The notes beneath the pieces were generated by a model, which was not told the DNA's origin, made no database searches, and worked only from the letters and a program-made list of their open reading frames with translations. A DNA stretch of 6,529 bases from NCBI GenBank assembly GCA_937873255.1, contig CALMVM010000087.1, positions 518 to 7,046 on the forward strand, read 5' to 3'. The position numbers and the translations under genes were made by a program. Of this stretch, positions 1-6,470 are shown one piece after another; the first letter of the stretch is position 1; each line of letters opens with the position of its first letter. The DNA comes from an uncultured Verrucomicrobiota bacterium. Its GTDB lineage: Bacteria > Verrucomicrobiota > Verrucomicrobiia > Chthoniobacterales > SZAS-18.

Positions 1-1
1 A

Positions 2-2263
2 GCCCATGCCGGCGCCCCCATATTCTTCGCCGACGGTGATGCCGAGCACGCCCAAATCGCCCATTTTTTTCCACAGGTCCATCGGGAACTGGTCGCTGCG
101 GTCGATTTCGGCAGCGCGCGGGGCGATTTCGGCGGCGGGGCGTTTCCCTCCGCCGTGTTGTACCGCGACGCCTCGGAAAACCCGGTCGGTTCGGTCCGGC
201 TGACGGGTTCCAAATACCACCGTCTGCCGGTGGGCACGCCGATCCATCTCGACGCCGGGCCACAGGTGTTGAGCGTGGTCTACCGCAACGATTTCAATCA
301 CGGCAAGGAAGACCGCAACCTCTACCTCGACCGTTACGAACTCGCGCGCGTCGGCGACAGCCCCGCCCCGACACCCGAACCCGGCAAAAACTCGGGCGGC
401 CCGCAGACCGCGCACACGCCGCTGCCCCCGCCGGCGACCACGATCCTCAATTCGCCCACGCCCGCACTGGCGAACGGGAACGGTCCGGCCGCGCCCGACG
501 CGCCGGTGCGCCTGAGCATCCTGTATCCGGCGGAAGGCGCGCCGGTGTTCGGTGCGGACGCCGTGGTGGCGCGGGTCTCGGGGGCGGTCGGCGCGTCGCG
601 TCCGGCGTGGGTGGACCTCCTCGTGGACGGCCAGCCGCAGGGCGTGCGCCTGCTCGGGCCGGCGGCGGCCATGGACACGTTGGAATTCCCGCTCGTCGCC
701 CGGCAAATCGCTCCGGGCATTCACCGCATCGCGGTCCGCGCGATTGACCCCGCCGGCCGCGCGACGGATTCGCCCGCGCAGACCGTGCGCGTGCTCGACC
801 ACCCGCCGTTCATGCCCGGCCCGTACGAACGCGCCGTGTTTTTGCTCGACCGTCTCGCCTTCGGCCCCGAACCGCGCGAGCTCGCCGCCGTCCTGACCCT
901 CGGCGAGAGCGCGTGGCTCAACAACCGGCTCGCCTCCAGCTACGAGACGCCCGCCGAACAGGCCGTCCTGCGCGTGGCCTGCCAGAAGTTCCCGCGCATC
1001 GACGAGGAACAACAGGCGTCCACCCGCGCGCTCGCGCAGTGGATCAACAGCGACAATCCGGTGCGCTCGCGCTTCACTGCCTGGACCGAGAACCATTTCT
1101 CCACCTGGGTCAGCAAGACCAAGGGCGCGCCGAAGTGGCACGAGCACCTGGATTTTTGCTACATGGGCGTCGCGCCGTTCGCCGACCTGCTGAGCATCAG
1201 CGCGCACAGCCCGGCGATGCTCGCCTATCTCGACCAGGAAAAGAGTTACGCCAACAAGCTCAATGAGAATTATGCGCGCGAAATCATGGAACTCCACACC
1301 CTCGGGGTCCACGGCGGCTACAAGCAGACCGACGTGACCTCGCTCGCCGGTGTGCTCAACGGCTGGACCACGGCGACGGAGGCGGTCTTGCCGCAGGTGG
1401 ACGGTCCGCTCGGGCTCGTTTATAACGGCGGCAACGAGGCGGGCGTGTGGCGCGACTTCCGGTTCGACCCGTTCCTCAACGACGGCCAGGGGCGGCGGGT
1501 GTTCGGGATGAATTTCGTCGCCAGCAAGGACCCGGCGCAGCGTTACGACAACATCCGGCTGGCGATGGAGATGCTCGCCGCGCACCCGAGCACGGCCGAA
1601 CACGTCTCGCGCAAGTTGGCCGAGCACTACGTGGGCGTGCCGGCGTCGGACGCGCTGGTGCGTTCGCTCGCGCAGGCTTATCTCGAAAACGGCGGCGACC
1701 TGCGCGCGGTGATGCGGGCGATGGTGGCACACAAGGATTTCTGGAGCGCGCCGATGAAGATGGCGACACCGTTCGATTTCGGCATGCGGGTGGCGCGGGT
1801 GTGCCGTTCGGCCGTCGTGCAGCTCGGCGCGGACCCGAACACCGCGCCGAACCCCGACCAGATCGAGGGTTTCCTCAAGAAAAGCGGCATGGGCCTCTTC
1901 GACCGCGTGACGCCCGACGGTTATCCCGAGAACAACGGCAACTACGCCGATTCCAACGCGCTGCTGCAACGCTGGCGCTTCATGCAGACGCTCGGCGAGC
2001 ACCTCGCCCGACTCGTGCCCGGCCACTGGCGCACGCCGCCCGCGACGATCCAGTCCACCGCCAACGAGACGACCGCCGGTCCGCCCGTGACGGCCGATCC
2101 GCTGCAACGATTCATCGACCTCGCCGCCGTGCGCCTGACCGGCCACCTGCTCGACAACGGCTCCAACCAGGCGGCCCTCGAAGTGCTCGGCCAAGGCAGC
2201 GCCGACCAGATGCGCGAGACAATCTTGTTTATCGCTCTGCTACCGGAGACCAGTCTCCGGTAA
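2..2263 (+). CDS. DUF1800 family protein with CBM60-like and Ig-like N-terminal modules (5' partial)
   Basis: The frame is open from base 2 with no start that must be used, so the true N-terminus lies upstream; a GTG at 155 would cut a domain. In visible numbering, residues ~31-117 resemble the calcium-dependent xylan-binding CBM60-like fold: ARGDFGGGAF near the front and NDF (96-98) followed by DRNLYLD (104-110). A Pro/Ala/Thr-rich linker follows (~118-167), then a beta-rich Ig-like domain (~169-265). The DUF1800 core runs from ~275 to 753, with HSPAMLAYLD, NENYARE (421-427), ELHTLG, the LNGW motif and FRFDPFLNDGQGRRVFG. DUF1800 function is poorly defined; members are usually exported and paired with DUF1501 proteins, as here with DUF1501 at 2837. 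The modules suggest an extracellular or periplasmic role involving polysaccharide, which is inference. The gene ends in TAA inside a palindrome. DUF1800 is a firm call; CBM60-like is moderate. Confidence 0.9.
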   Translation, partial: AHAGAPIFFADGDAEHAQIAHFFPQVHRELVAAVDFGSARGDFGGGAFPSAVLYRDASENPVGSVRLTGSKYHRLPVGTPIHLDAGPQVLSVVYRNDFNHGKEDRNLYLDRYELARVGDSPAPTPEPGKNSGGPQTAHTPLPPPATTILNSPTPALANGNGPAAPDAPVRLSILYPAEGAPVFGADAVVARVSGAVGASRPAWVDLLVDGQPQGVRLLGPAAAMDTLEFPLVARQIAPGIHRIAVRAIDPAGRATDSPAQTVRVLDHPPFMPGPYERAVFLLDRLAFGPEPRELAAVLTLGESAWLNNRLASSYETPAEQAVLRVACQKFPRIDEEQQASTRALAQWINSDNPVRSRFTAWTENHFSTWVSKTKGAPKWHEHLDFCYMGVAPFADLLSISAHSPAMLAYLDQEKSYANKLNENYAREIMELHTLGVHGGYKQTDVTSLAGVLNGWTTATEAVLPQVDGPLGLVYNGGNEAGVWRDFRFDPFLNDGQGRRVFGMNFVASKDPAQRYDNIRLAMEMLAAHPSTAEHVSRKLAEHYVGVPASDALVRSLAQAYLENGGDLRAVMRAMVAHKDFWSAPMKMATPFDFGMRVARVCRSAVVQLGADPNTAPNPDQIEGFLKKSGMGLFDRVTPDGYPENNGNYADSNALLQRWRFMQTLGEHLARLVPGHWRTPPATIQSTANETTAGPPVTADPLQRFIDLAAVRLTGHLLDNGSNQAALEVLGQGSADQMRETILFIALLPETSLR
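2241..2262. repeat. Perfect 10-bp inverted repeat across the DUF1800 stop codon (REP-like)
   Basis: The left arm TACCGGAGAC (2241-2250) and right arm GTCTCCGGTA (2253-2262) are exact reverse complements separated by CA. In RNA this would fold as a 9-bp stem with a 4-nt loop. The right arm supplies the last DUF1800 codons and the first two bases of the TAA stop. No T-run follows on either strand, so it is not a typical intrinsic terminator. A repetitive extragenic palindrome, an mRNA-stabilising hairpin or the scar of an insertion are all possible. Confidence 0.6.
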
Positions 2264-2275
2264 GTTCTGTTTCCT

Positions 2276-2518
2276 ATGAGTTACGAGGGGATCATCACTA
2301 CCGAACCCGACAAGCGGAGCGGCAAACCGTGTATCCGTGGAATGCGGATCACCGTGTACGATGTGCTCGAATATCTCGCGTCCGGAATGACCGAAGACGA
2401 AATCATGACGGACTTCTCCGAACTAACCCGCGAGGACATCCGGGCGTGTCTGGCTTTCGCCGCAGACCGCGAGCGCAAACTCTTTGCTACCCTGCCGCCG
2501 GAAACCAGCTTGCGATGA
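2276..2518 (+). CDS. DUF433 family protein (VapB-type antitoxin-like)
   Basis: This 80-residue protein matches the DUF433 pattern across its length: ITTEPDKRSGKPCIRGMRITVYDVLEYLASGM is the family's opening beta-strand and helix-turn-helix-like part (long run split here as ITTEPDKRSGKPCIRG and MRITVYDVLEYLASGM). MTEDEIMTDFSELTREDI and an AADRE helix follow. DUF433 proteins are usually small DNA-binding antitoxins encoded just before a DUF5615 PIN-like RNase toxin. Here no such toxin follows; the ATGA-overlapping next gene encodes a membrane protein, so the antitoxin looks orphaned or re-paired. The TDF-S segment replaces the more usual DYP, a small deviation. The gene starts 12 nt after the DUF1800 stop and in the same reading frame; no good Shine-Dalgarno is visible. 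The tail PETSLR matches the end of the upstream protein. The family call is strong; function here is inferred. Confidence 0.88.
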   Translation: MSYEGIITTEPDKRSGKPCIRGMRITVYDVLEYLASGMTEDEIMTDFSELTREDIRACLAFAADRERKLFATLPPETSLR

Positions 2519-2829
2519 CCACGAATCTCGCCATGCAAGAGCGCGTGTTGCGCACGACGTTTTGGACTTTGCTCGTTCTTCTATCATTTCTCGCGCTCTA
2601 TGAATTTGCTGTCGAGAACTATGGCATCCTTCTTTTTGTGCCTAATCAACCAGTCCCAAAGTGGCATATGCTAATCGAAGCACATTTGGCCGGTTTCCTG
2701 AGCCTCATTGTCGCCCTTCCCCTTGCAGCAATAACCATCGTGAACGCTGACCGAAAGCCCTCACAACGATGGTTAGGTTTTTCGGTCCTTGGACTCTGGT
2801 TCATTTATTACGTAGCCCCCCGCTACTAA
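2515..2829 (+). CDS. Small three-helix membrane protein of unknown function
   Basis: The ATG at 2515 overlaps the TGA of the DUF433 gene as ATGA, so translational coupling is likely and this start is preferred over any upstream extension of the same open frame. The product is 104 residues with three hydrophobic stretches at about 14-32, 55-77 and 86-101. Short charged links (VPKWH before helix 2, NADRKPSQR between helices 2 and 3) separate them. I recognise no family. It sits where a DUF5615 toxin would be expected after a DUF433 antitoxin but shows no PIN-like acidic motif. Hand-counted GC of 2521-2820 is 148/300 (49%), clearly lower than the flanking genes, suggesting a more recent arrival. 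It could be a small pore-forming or holin-like toxin, a regulator of neighbouring exported proteins, or an unrelated hitch-hiker; nothing in the sequence decides. DUF1501 starts 7 nt after its stop. Confidence 0.75.
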   Translation: MTTNLAMQERVLRTTFWTLLVLLSFLALYEFAVENYGILLFVPNQPVPKWHMLIEAHLAGFLSLIVALPLAAITIVNADRKPSQRWLGFSVLGLWFIYYVAPRY

Positions 2830-2836
2830 CTTCCCC

Positions 2837-4201
2837 ATGAACGTCACCCGCCGCTTCTTCCTTAAATCCACCGCCGCGCTCGCCGCGACTTACTGCGGCG
2901 TCAATCCGGGCCGGTTGCTCGCCGAGGTCGGACTCGATCCGAACAACCTCCTCACCGTCCGCCGCAGCAAGACGCTCGTCGTCATCTTCCTGCGCGGCGG
3001 CATGGACGGCCTCAACATGGTCGTGCCGTACAAGGACCCCGGCTATTACAAGCTGCGCAAGAACATCGCCCTCGCCGAACCCGGCAAGACCGGCGGCGTC
3101 GTGGACCTCGACGGTTTCTTCGGCCTGCACCCGCGTGCGGCGGCGTTGGCTCCCTTGTTCAACAATGGGCAAGCCGTCGCGTTGCACGCCGTCGGCTACG
3201 ACCTGAACACCCGCTCGCACTTCGAGGAACAGGACACCTGGGAAACGGGCATCGGCGGCAACACCATCGCGTCCGACGGCTGGCTGAACCGCCACCTGCT
3301 CACCAGCCAGGGCCACGGGCCGATCCGCGCCGTGAGCATCGGCGACGCGCTGCCGCGGATCTTGCGCGGACGCGCCCCGGCGTTCGCGGTGCGCGGGATC
3401 ACCGACCTGGGCTTGTTCCCCGAGAAGAACAAGAACGGCTTCTCCGACGCCTCGCAGTCCCGCGTGTACGCCGCGCTCGAACACGCCTACTGCTGCGACC
3501 CGCGCGTGACCGCCGCCGCCGCCGCCGCCGGTGCGCCCGCGCCGCAGGTCCACGGCGACGCCGACGAACAGTCCGCGCGCGACCTGCTTTCCTCGACGGC
3601 GCAGACGACCTTCGAGGGCATGGAACAGCTCAAGGCGATCACCAGCCGTCCGTATTCCCCGGCTGCCAAGTATCCCGACTCCGACCTGGGCAAGAAGCTC
3701 GAACAGGTCGCACGGCTCATCAAAGCCAACATCGGGTTGGAAGTCGTCGAGGTGGACTACGGCGGCTGGGACACGCACCAGAACCAGGGCGGCAGCACCG
3801 ACCTCAACGGCAACTACGGCAAGCTTGTCGGCGGATTGGCCGACGCGTTGGCGGCGTTCGCGGCGGACCTGGAAAAACACATGGACGATACGCTGGTCGT
3901 GACGTTGAGCGACTTCGGGCGCACCGCCGCCGAGAACGGCACCGGTGGCACGGACCACGGCTGGGCGAATTGCATGTTCGCCATGGGCGGCCCGGTGCTG
4001 GCCGCCAGCCCGAACGGACCGCGCCACGTCATCGGCAATTGGCCCGGTTTGGAGAAGGAGCAACTCCACGAGAAGCGCGATCTCCTGCACACGACGGATT
4101 TCCGCGACGTGCTCGGCGAACTGGTCAGCACGCACCTGGGCAACCCGAACATCAAGACGATCCTGCCTTCGCACGAGTTCAAAAAAGTAGGACTTGTTTA
4201 G
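2837..4201 (+). CDS. DUF1501 family protein, Tat-exported
   Basis: This complete 454-residue protein opens with a twin-arginine signal, TRRFFLK (residues 4-10), then a short Ala-rich hydrophobic stretch, so folded export through Tat is expected. The family's signatures follow in order: LVVIFLRGGMDGLN (47-60), VVPYKD, GLHPRAAAL, RSHFEEQD (126-133), a GGWDTH motif (309-314), LSDFGRT (357-363), GTDHG (371-375) and DFRDVLGEL near the end. DUF1501 is distantly related to the alkaline phosphatase/sulfatase superfamily, but the reaction is unknown. Its usual partner is a DUF1800 protein, encoded here two genes upstream. Length is near the family norm and nothing is truncated. A run of six GCC codons (3512-3529) gives a poly-Ala patch in a low-conservation linker. 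Stop is TAG. Confidence 0.93.
   Translation: MNVTRRFFLKSTAALAATYCGVNPGRLLAEVGLDPNNLLTVRRSKTLVVIFLRGGMDGLNMVVPYKDPGYYKLRKNIALAEPGKTGGVVDLDGFFGLHPRAAALAPLFNNGQAVALHAVGYDLNTRSHFEEQDTWETGIGGNTIASDGWLNRHLLTSQGHGPIRAVSIGDALPRILRGRAPAFAVRGITDLGLFPEKNKNGFSDASQSRVYAALEHAYCCDPRVTAAAAAAGAPAPQVHGDADEQSARDLLSSTAQTTFEGMEQLKAITSRPYSPAAKYPDSDLGKKLEQVARLIKANIGLEVVEVDYGGWDTHQNQGGSTDLNGNYGKLVGGLADALAAFAADLEKHMDDTLVVTLSDFGRTAAENGTGGTDHGWANCMFAMGGPVLAASPNGPRHVIGNWPGLEKEQLHEKRDLLHTTDFRDVLGELVSTHLGNPNIKTILPSHEFKKVGLV
3512..3529 (+). repeat. (GCC)6 trinucleotide run in the DUF1501 gene
   Basis: Six consecutive GCC codons encode residues 226-231 (AAAAAA), followed by GAPAP. It lies between the N-terminal and C-terminal conserved blocks of DUF1501, in a flexible Ala/Pro-rich linker. 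Such a run can change length by slippage without breaking the frame. Confidence 0.85.
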
Positions 4202-4207
4202 TCCTGC
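4181..4207 (-). terminator. Weak candidate intrinsic terminator for the minus-strand transcript
   Basis: On the minus strand, GCAGGAC (4207-4201) can pair with GTCCTAC (4193-4187) around a 7-nt loop, with one A-C mismatch, and is followed by six Ts (4186-4181). It lies downstream of the glycosyltransferase stop (4505), so transcripts would carry a ~300-nt 3' tail antisense to the interrupted gene at 4241-4480. On the plus strand the stem forms with a G-U wobble but no T-run follows. The stem has only five contiguous pairs, hence low confidence. Confidence 0.2.
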
Positions 4208-4240
4208 ATCTAATCACCACGAACAAGCGACCCAAACGAG

Positions 4241-4480
4241 ATGCAAACGTCTCCCCAGCAGTCTGATCCAATCGCTAATGCCGGTTGGAAGACGCGCCTG
4301 ATCTTCGGATTTTTCTTCGGCGGGTTCTGAGGGCTCCTCGGTTCGCTCCAAGTCTCCGGTGGGTTTCAAGATGCCGTAATATTCGGATGCATTGTTGGGG
4401 TATTCGTTGCTCTCTGGGGTGCGACTTGTGGAGGGACGATCCTCCGCTTCTTCGTGGATTTGTTATCGCGTACTTGGTAG
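4241..4480 (+). pseudogene. Small membrane protein gene interrupted by an in-frame TGA
   Basis: From the ATG at 4241, 29 codons (MQTSPQQSDPIANAGWK, then TRLIFGFFFGGF) lead to TGA at 4328-4330. The same frame then stays open for 49 more codons to TAG at 4478. The continuation (GLLGSLQVSGGFQDAVIFGC, then IVGVFVALWGATCGG, then TILRFFVDLLSRTW) is hydrophobic and Gly-rich, and joins smoothly to the first part. It gives a ~79-residue protein with two membrane helices, one spanning the stop. This layout is typical of small two-helix envelope proteins, but I cannot name a family. The missing residue would plausibly be Trp, Gly, Arg or Cys by one substitution. TGA recoding is unlikely: the DUF433, glycosyltransferase and PIN-TRAM genes all end in TGA. 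A sequencing error is the main alternative to a real nonsense mutation. Hand-counted GC is 129/240 (54%). Confidence 0.6.
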
Positions 4481-4504
4481 TCACCTCTCATCCAACATTC
4501 AAAA

Positions 4505-5254
4505 TCATCCGGACTTCCGTAGCAGGTTGTATTTGAGGATACACCGCAACGCGCTGAACCCGTCGCGCCAGCCGATCTTCTTGCCCTCGGCGTACGTCCG
4601 GCCGTGGTACGAAATCGCCACCTCATAAATCCGCACCTTCAGGCGGCTGACGTACGCCGTGATTTCCGGCTCGAAACCGAAACGGTTTTCCTGGATGGGC
4701 ATCCCCTTGATGATCTCGCGCGTGAACACCTTGTAACACGTCTCCATGTCCGTCAGGTTCAGGTCGGTGAGCATGTTCGACACCGTCGTCAAAAACCGGT
4801 TGCCGACCGAGTGCCAATAATACAGCACCCGGTGCGAGCCCGAGCCCAGGAAACGCGAGCCGAACACCACCTCCGCCCGGCCCAGCAGGATCGGCTTCAG
4901 CAGCAGATAATACTCCTCCGGGTCGTATTCCAGGTCGGCGTCCTGGATGAGCACCAGAGGCGCGGACACCTGCGCGAAACCCGTGCGCAACGCCGCCCCC
5001 TTGCCCTGGTTGACCGCGTGCCGGAAGAGTTTGATCCGCGCCTCGCCCCGCGCGAGCCTTTCCAACACCCCCCACGTGCCGTCGGCCGAGCAATCGTCCA
5101 CGATGACGAGTTCCTGCACGGGACGCTGTTCGAGCACTTTTTTGACTACCTCCGCGACGCTCGCCTCCTCGTTGTAGACGGGCATCACCGCCGCCAGGCA
5201 CGGGGCGATTTCTGCGTTGCTCCTGGCATCGCGCACCTCGGGCGTCGGAATCAT
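4505..5254 (-). CDS. Family 2 glycosyltransferase (DPM1/DPG-synthase-like)
   Basis: This 249-residue protein has the full GT-A set: MPVYNEE (24-30), VDDCSADGT with D53-D54 for nucleotide binding, NQGKGAALRTGF (82-93), the DxD motif QDADLEYDP with D105 and D107 for the metal-bound nucleotide-sugar, and VFGSRF (130-135). NRFLTTVSN, METCYKVF and NRFGFEPEI follow; these blocks are characteristic of the dolichol/polyprenyl-phosphate mannose or glucose synthase group. It would transfer a sugar from a nucleotide donor to a polyprenyl phosphate or similar lipid acceptor on the cytosolic face of the membrane. The specific sugar cannot be told. There is no C-terminal membrane segment, as in DPM1-type enzymes. 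The ATG at 5254 is the only start that leaves the first motif intact with a reasonable N-terminus. It lies 97 nt downstream of the PIN-TRAM gene's stop on the same strand, with no Shine-Dalgarno. Confidence 0.93.
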   Translation of the reverse strand: MIPTPEVRDARSNAEIAPCLAAVMPVYNEEASVAEVVKKVLEQRPVQELVIVDDCSADGTWGVLERLARGEARIKLFRHAVNQGKGAALRTGFAQVSAPLVLIQDADLEYDPEEYYLLLKPILLGRAEVVFGSRFLGSGSHRVLYYWHSVGNRFLTTVSNMLTDLNLTDMETCYKVFTREIIKGMPIQENRFGFEPEITAYVSRLKVRIYEVAISYHGRTYAEGKKIGWRDGFSALRCILKYNLLRKSG

Positions 5255-5260
5255 GGCGGG

Positions 5261-5290
5261 TTATTAAAGGGATCGCCGAGACGCTGGCAA
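5261..5290 (-). promoter_or_regulatory. Weak candidate promoter directly before the glycosyltransferase start
   Basis: On the minus strand, TTGCCA (5290-5285) and TAATAA (5266-5261) are separated by 18 nt and resemble -35 and -10 boxes. The only clearly AT-rich part of the inter-gene gap is here. Transcription would start at about the A of the ATG (5254), giving a leaderless mRNA, consistent with the lack of a Shine-Dalgarno. The match is imperfect and not tested. Confidence 0.22.
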
Positions 5291-5348
5291 CCTTTTTATC
5301 CCCGCTGGCCCCCCGCCGCCCTCCCGTTCCCGTGATTGGGCAAGCCGG

Positions 5349-6389
5349 TCAATGCTTCCCGTTACGGACCTCCGCAAAGATCAACCGGCCCGCCGAGGTC
5401 TGGAGCGCGCTGGCCACCTGCACGCTGACCGTGCTGCCGACCAACGTGCGCGCGTGGTTGACGACGATCATCGTCCCGTCGGGCAGGTAACCGACGGCCT
5501 GATGCGGATCGCGGCCTTCCTTGACGAGGCTCAGTTCCAGTTCGTCGCCCACGCCCAGCGCGGGGCGCATCGCGCCGGCGAGGTCGTTGAGGTTGAGCAC
5601 GGCGAGGTTTTGCAAACGGGCCACGCGCGCGAGGTTGGAGTCGTTGGTCAGGAGGCGGCTCTGGAGGAAGCGCGCGAGGTTGATGAGCCGCGCGTCGATG
5701 GGCAGGTCCTCGGCGTCGTTGCCAAGCGAGCTGTCGTGGATCGTCACGTCCAGGCCGTTGGTGCGGCGCATTTTTTCGAGGTTGTCGAAGCCGCGCTTGC
5801 CCCGGTCGCGCCTTAGCGGGTCGTTGGAATCGGCCAGCCGCTGAATTTCCTCCAAAACGAACTTCGGCACCACCAGCGAACCGCTCAAAAACCCGGCCGC
5901 GCACACCGCCTGCACGCGGCCGTCGATGATGATGTTCGTGTCCACGAGCAGCGGGGCTTCCTGCACGGCCTGCCGGGAGAAACGCACGTAGGGGATCAGG
6001 ATGCTGAATTCGTCGCGGTTGCTGCGGATGGCGAGCATCATGCCCAGGTAACCGAACGCCGCGTAGATGAACAGGCCCGCGAGCCATTGGCGTTCGGGCG
6101 GCAGGTAGGCGAGCACGTCGGAGGCGCGCAGGAGGGTCGCGGCGATCAGGCCGATCAGGAGGCCGAGGGTGGCGCTGGAAAAAAGCCGCAGTGTCAGGCC
6201 GTTGAGCAAGCGATCCGCCAGCACGAGACCGAGGCTAAAAACGAGCGCGGTCGCCGCGCCGAGGCCCAGCGAGCCGAACCGCTGGTCGCCGATCATCGCG
6301 CCGACGACCCCGGAAGCGATGACGAAAAGCAGCCGCAGCAGGTTGATCGTGGAAAGCGGGGTCATGGGCGGGAGCGGGGAACGGAGCAT
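5349..6389 (-). CDS. YacL-type membrane-anchored PIN-TRAM domain protein
   Basis: This 346-residue protein has four N-terminal membrane helices (~15-34, 41-60, 71-90, 102-121), then a PIN nuclease domain (~146-270) and a C-terminal TRAM RNA-binding domain (~279-341). The PIN acidic residues are in place: D150 in LLVDTNIIIDGR, E180/E181 in VLEEIQRLAD, D232 in IDARLI and D250 in LLTNDSNLARVA. RRDRGKRGFDNLEKM, LNLNDLAGAMRP and GYLPDGTMIVV match the Bacillus YacL family closely. The TRAM tail ends in LQTSAGRLIFAEV. The family is thought to be a membrane-tethered RNase, but its physiological substrate is not firmly known. The ATG at 6389 gives the longest product; ATG at 6365 (MTPLSTINLL) starts just before helix 1 and is equally plausible. 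Neither has a clear Shine-Dalgarno. It is the first gene of the minus-strand pair. Confidence 0.93.
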   Translation of the reverse strand: MLRSPLPPMTPLSTINLLRLLFVIASGVVGAMIGDQRFGSLGLGAATALVFSLGLVLADRLLNGLTLRLFSSATLGLLIGLIAATLLRASDVLAYLPPERQWLAGLFIYAAFGYLGMMLAIRSNRDEFSILIPYVRFSRQAVQEAPLLVDTNIIIDGRVQAVCAAGFLSGSLVVPKFVLEEIQRLADSNDPLRRDRGKRGFDNLEKMRRTNGLDVTIHDSSLGNDAEDLPIDARLINLARFLQSRLLTNDSNLARVARLQNLAVLNLNDLAGAMRPALGVGDELELSLVKEGRDPHQAVGYLPDGTMIVVNHARTLVGSTVSVQVASALQTSAGRLIFAEVRNGKH

Positions 6390-6470
6390 GTCGGCGAGGC
6401 AAGGCAGGCAAACACCCCAATTTTCGCTTTCACGGAAATGTATGCATGAACCGTGCCGGGAACCGTCTCT

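Noticed and set aside
6..203. Short plus-strand frame starting at the first ATG
   Set aside because: It overlaps the open DUF1800 frame, whose translation here has recognisable CBM60-like pattern; the short frame has none.
1447..2514. Upstream extension of the small membrane protein's frame, giving a 460-codon open frame
   Set aside because: The part before 2515 overlaps DUF1800 and DUF433 and is an Arg/Ala-rich shadow; coherent hydrophobic protein begins only at the ATGA overlap.
2801..4174. A 457-codon open frame on the minus strand across the whole DUF1501 gene
   Set aside because: It is a low-complexity Arg/Val/Gly/Ala translation with no motifs, explained by GC-rich codon usage of the strongly supported DUF1501 gene on the other strand.
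4328..4370. Selenocysteine insertion or TGA reassignment at the internal TGA
   Set aside because: I see no convincing SECIS hairpin just downstream, and three genes in the window use TGA as their normal stop.
4285..4628. Two 78-83-codon plus-strand frames around the convergent junction, and a minus-strand frame at 4366-4626
   Set aside because: They run into the 3' end of the glycosyltransferase or cross the interrupted membrane gene, lack domain features, and fit worse than the TGA-split frame.
4604..5335. A 243-codon plus-strand frame opposite the glycosyltransferase
   Set aside because: His/Arg/Val-rich shadow of a gene with all its GT2 motifs on the minus strand.
6087..6449. A 120-codon plus-strand frame opposite the PIN-TRAM gene's 5' end
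   Set aside because: Charged low-complexity shadow of the membrane helices encoded on the minus strand.
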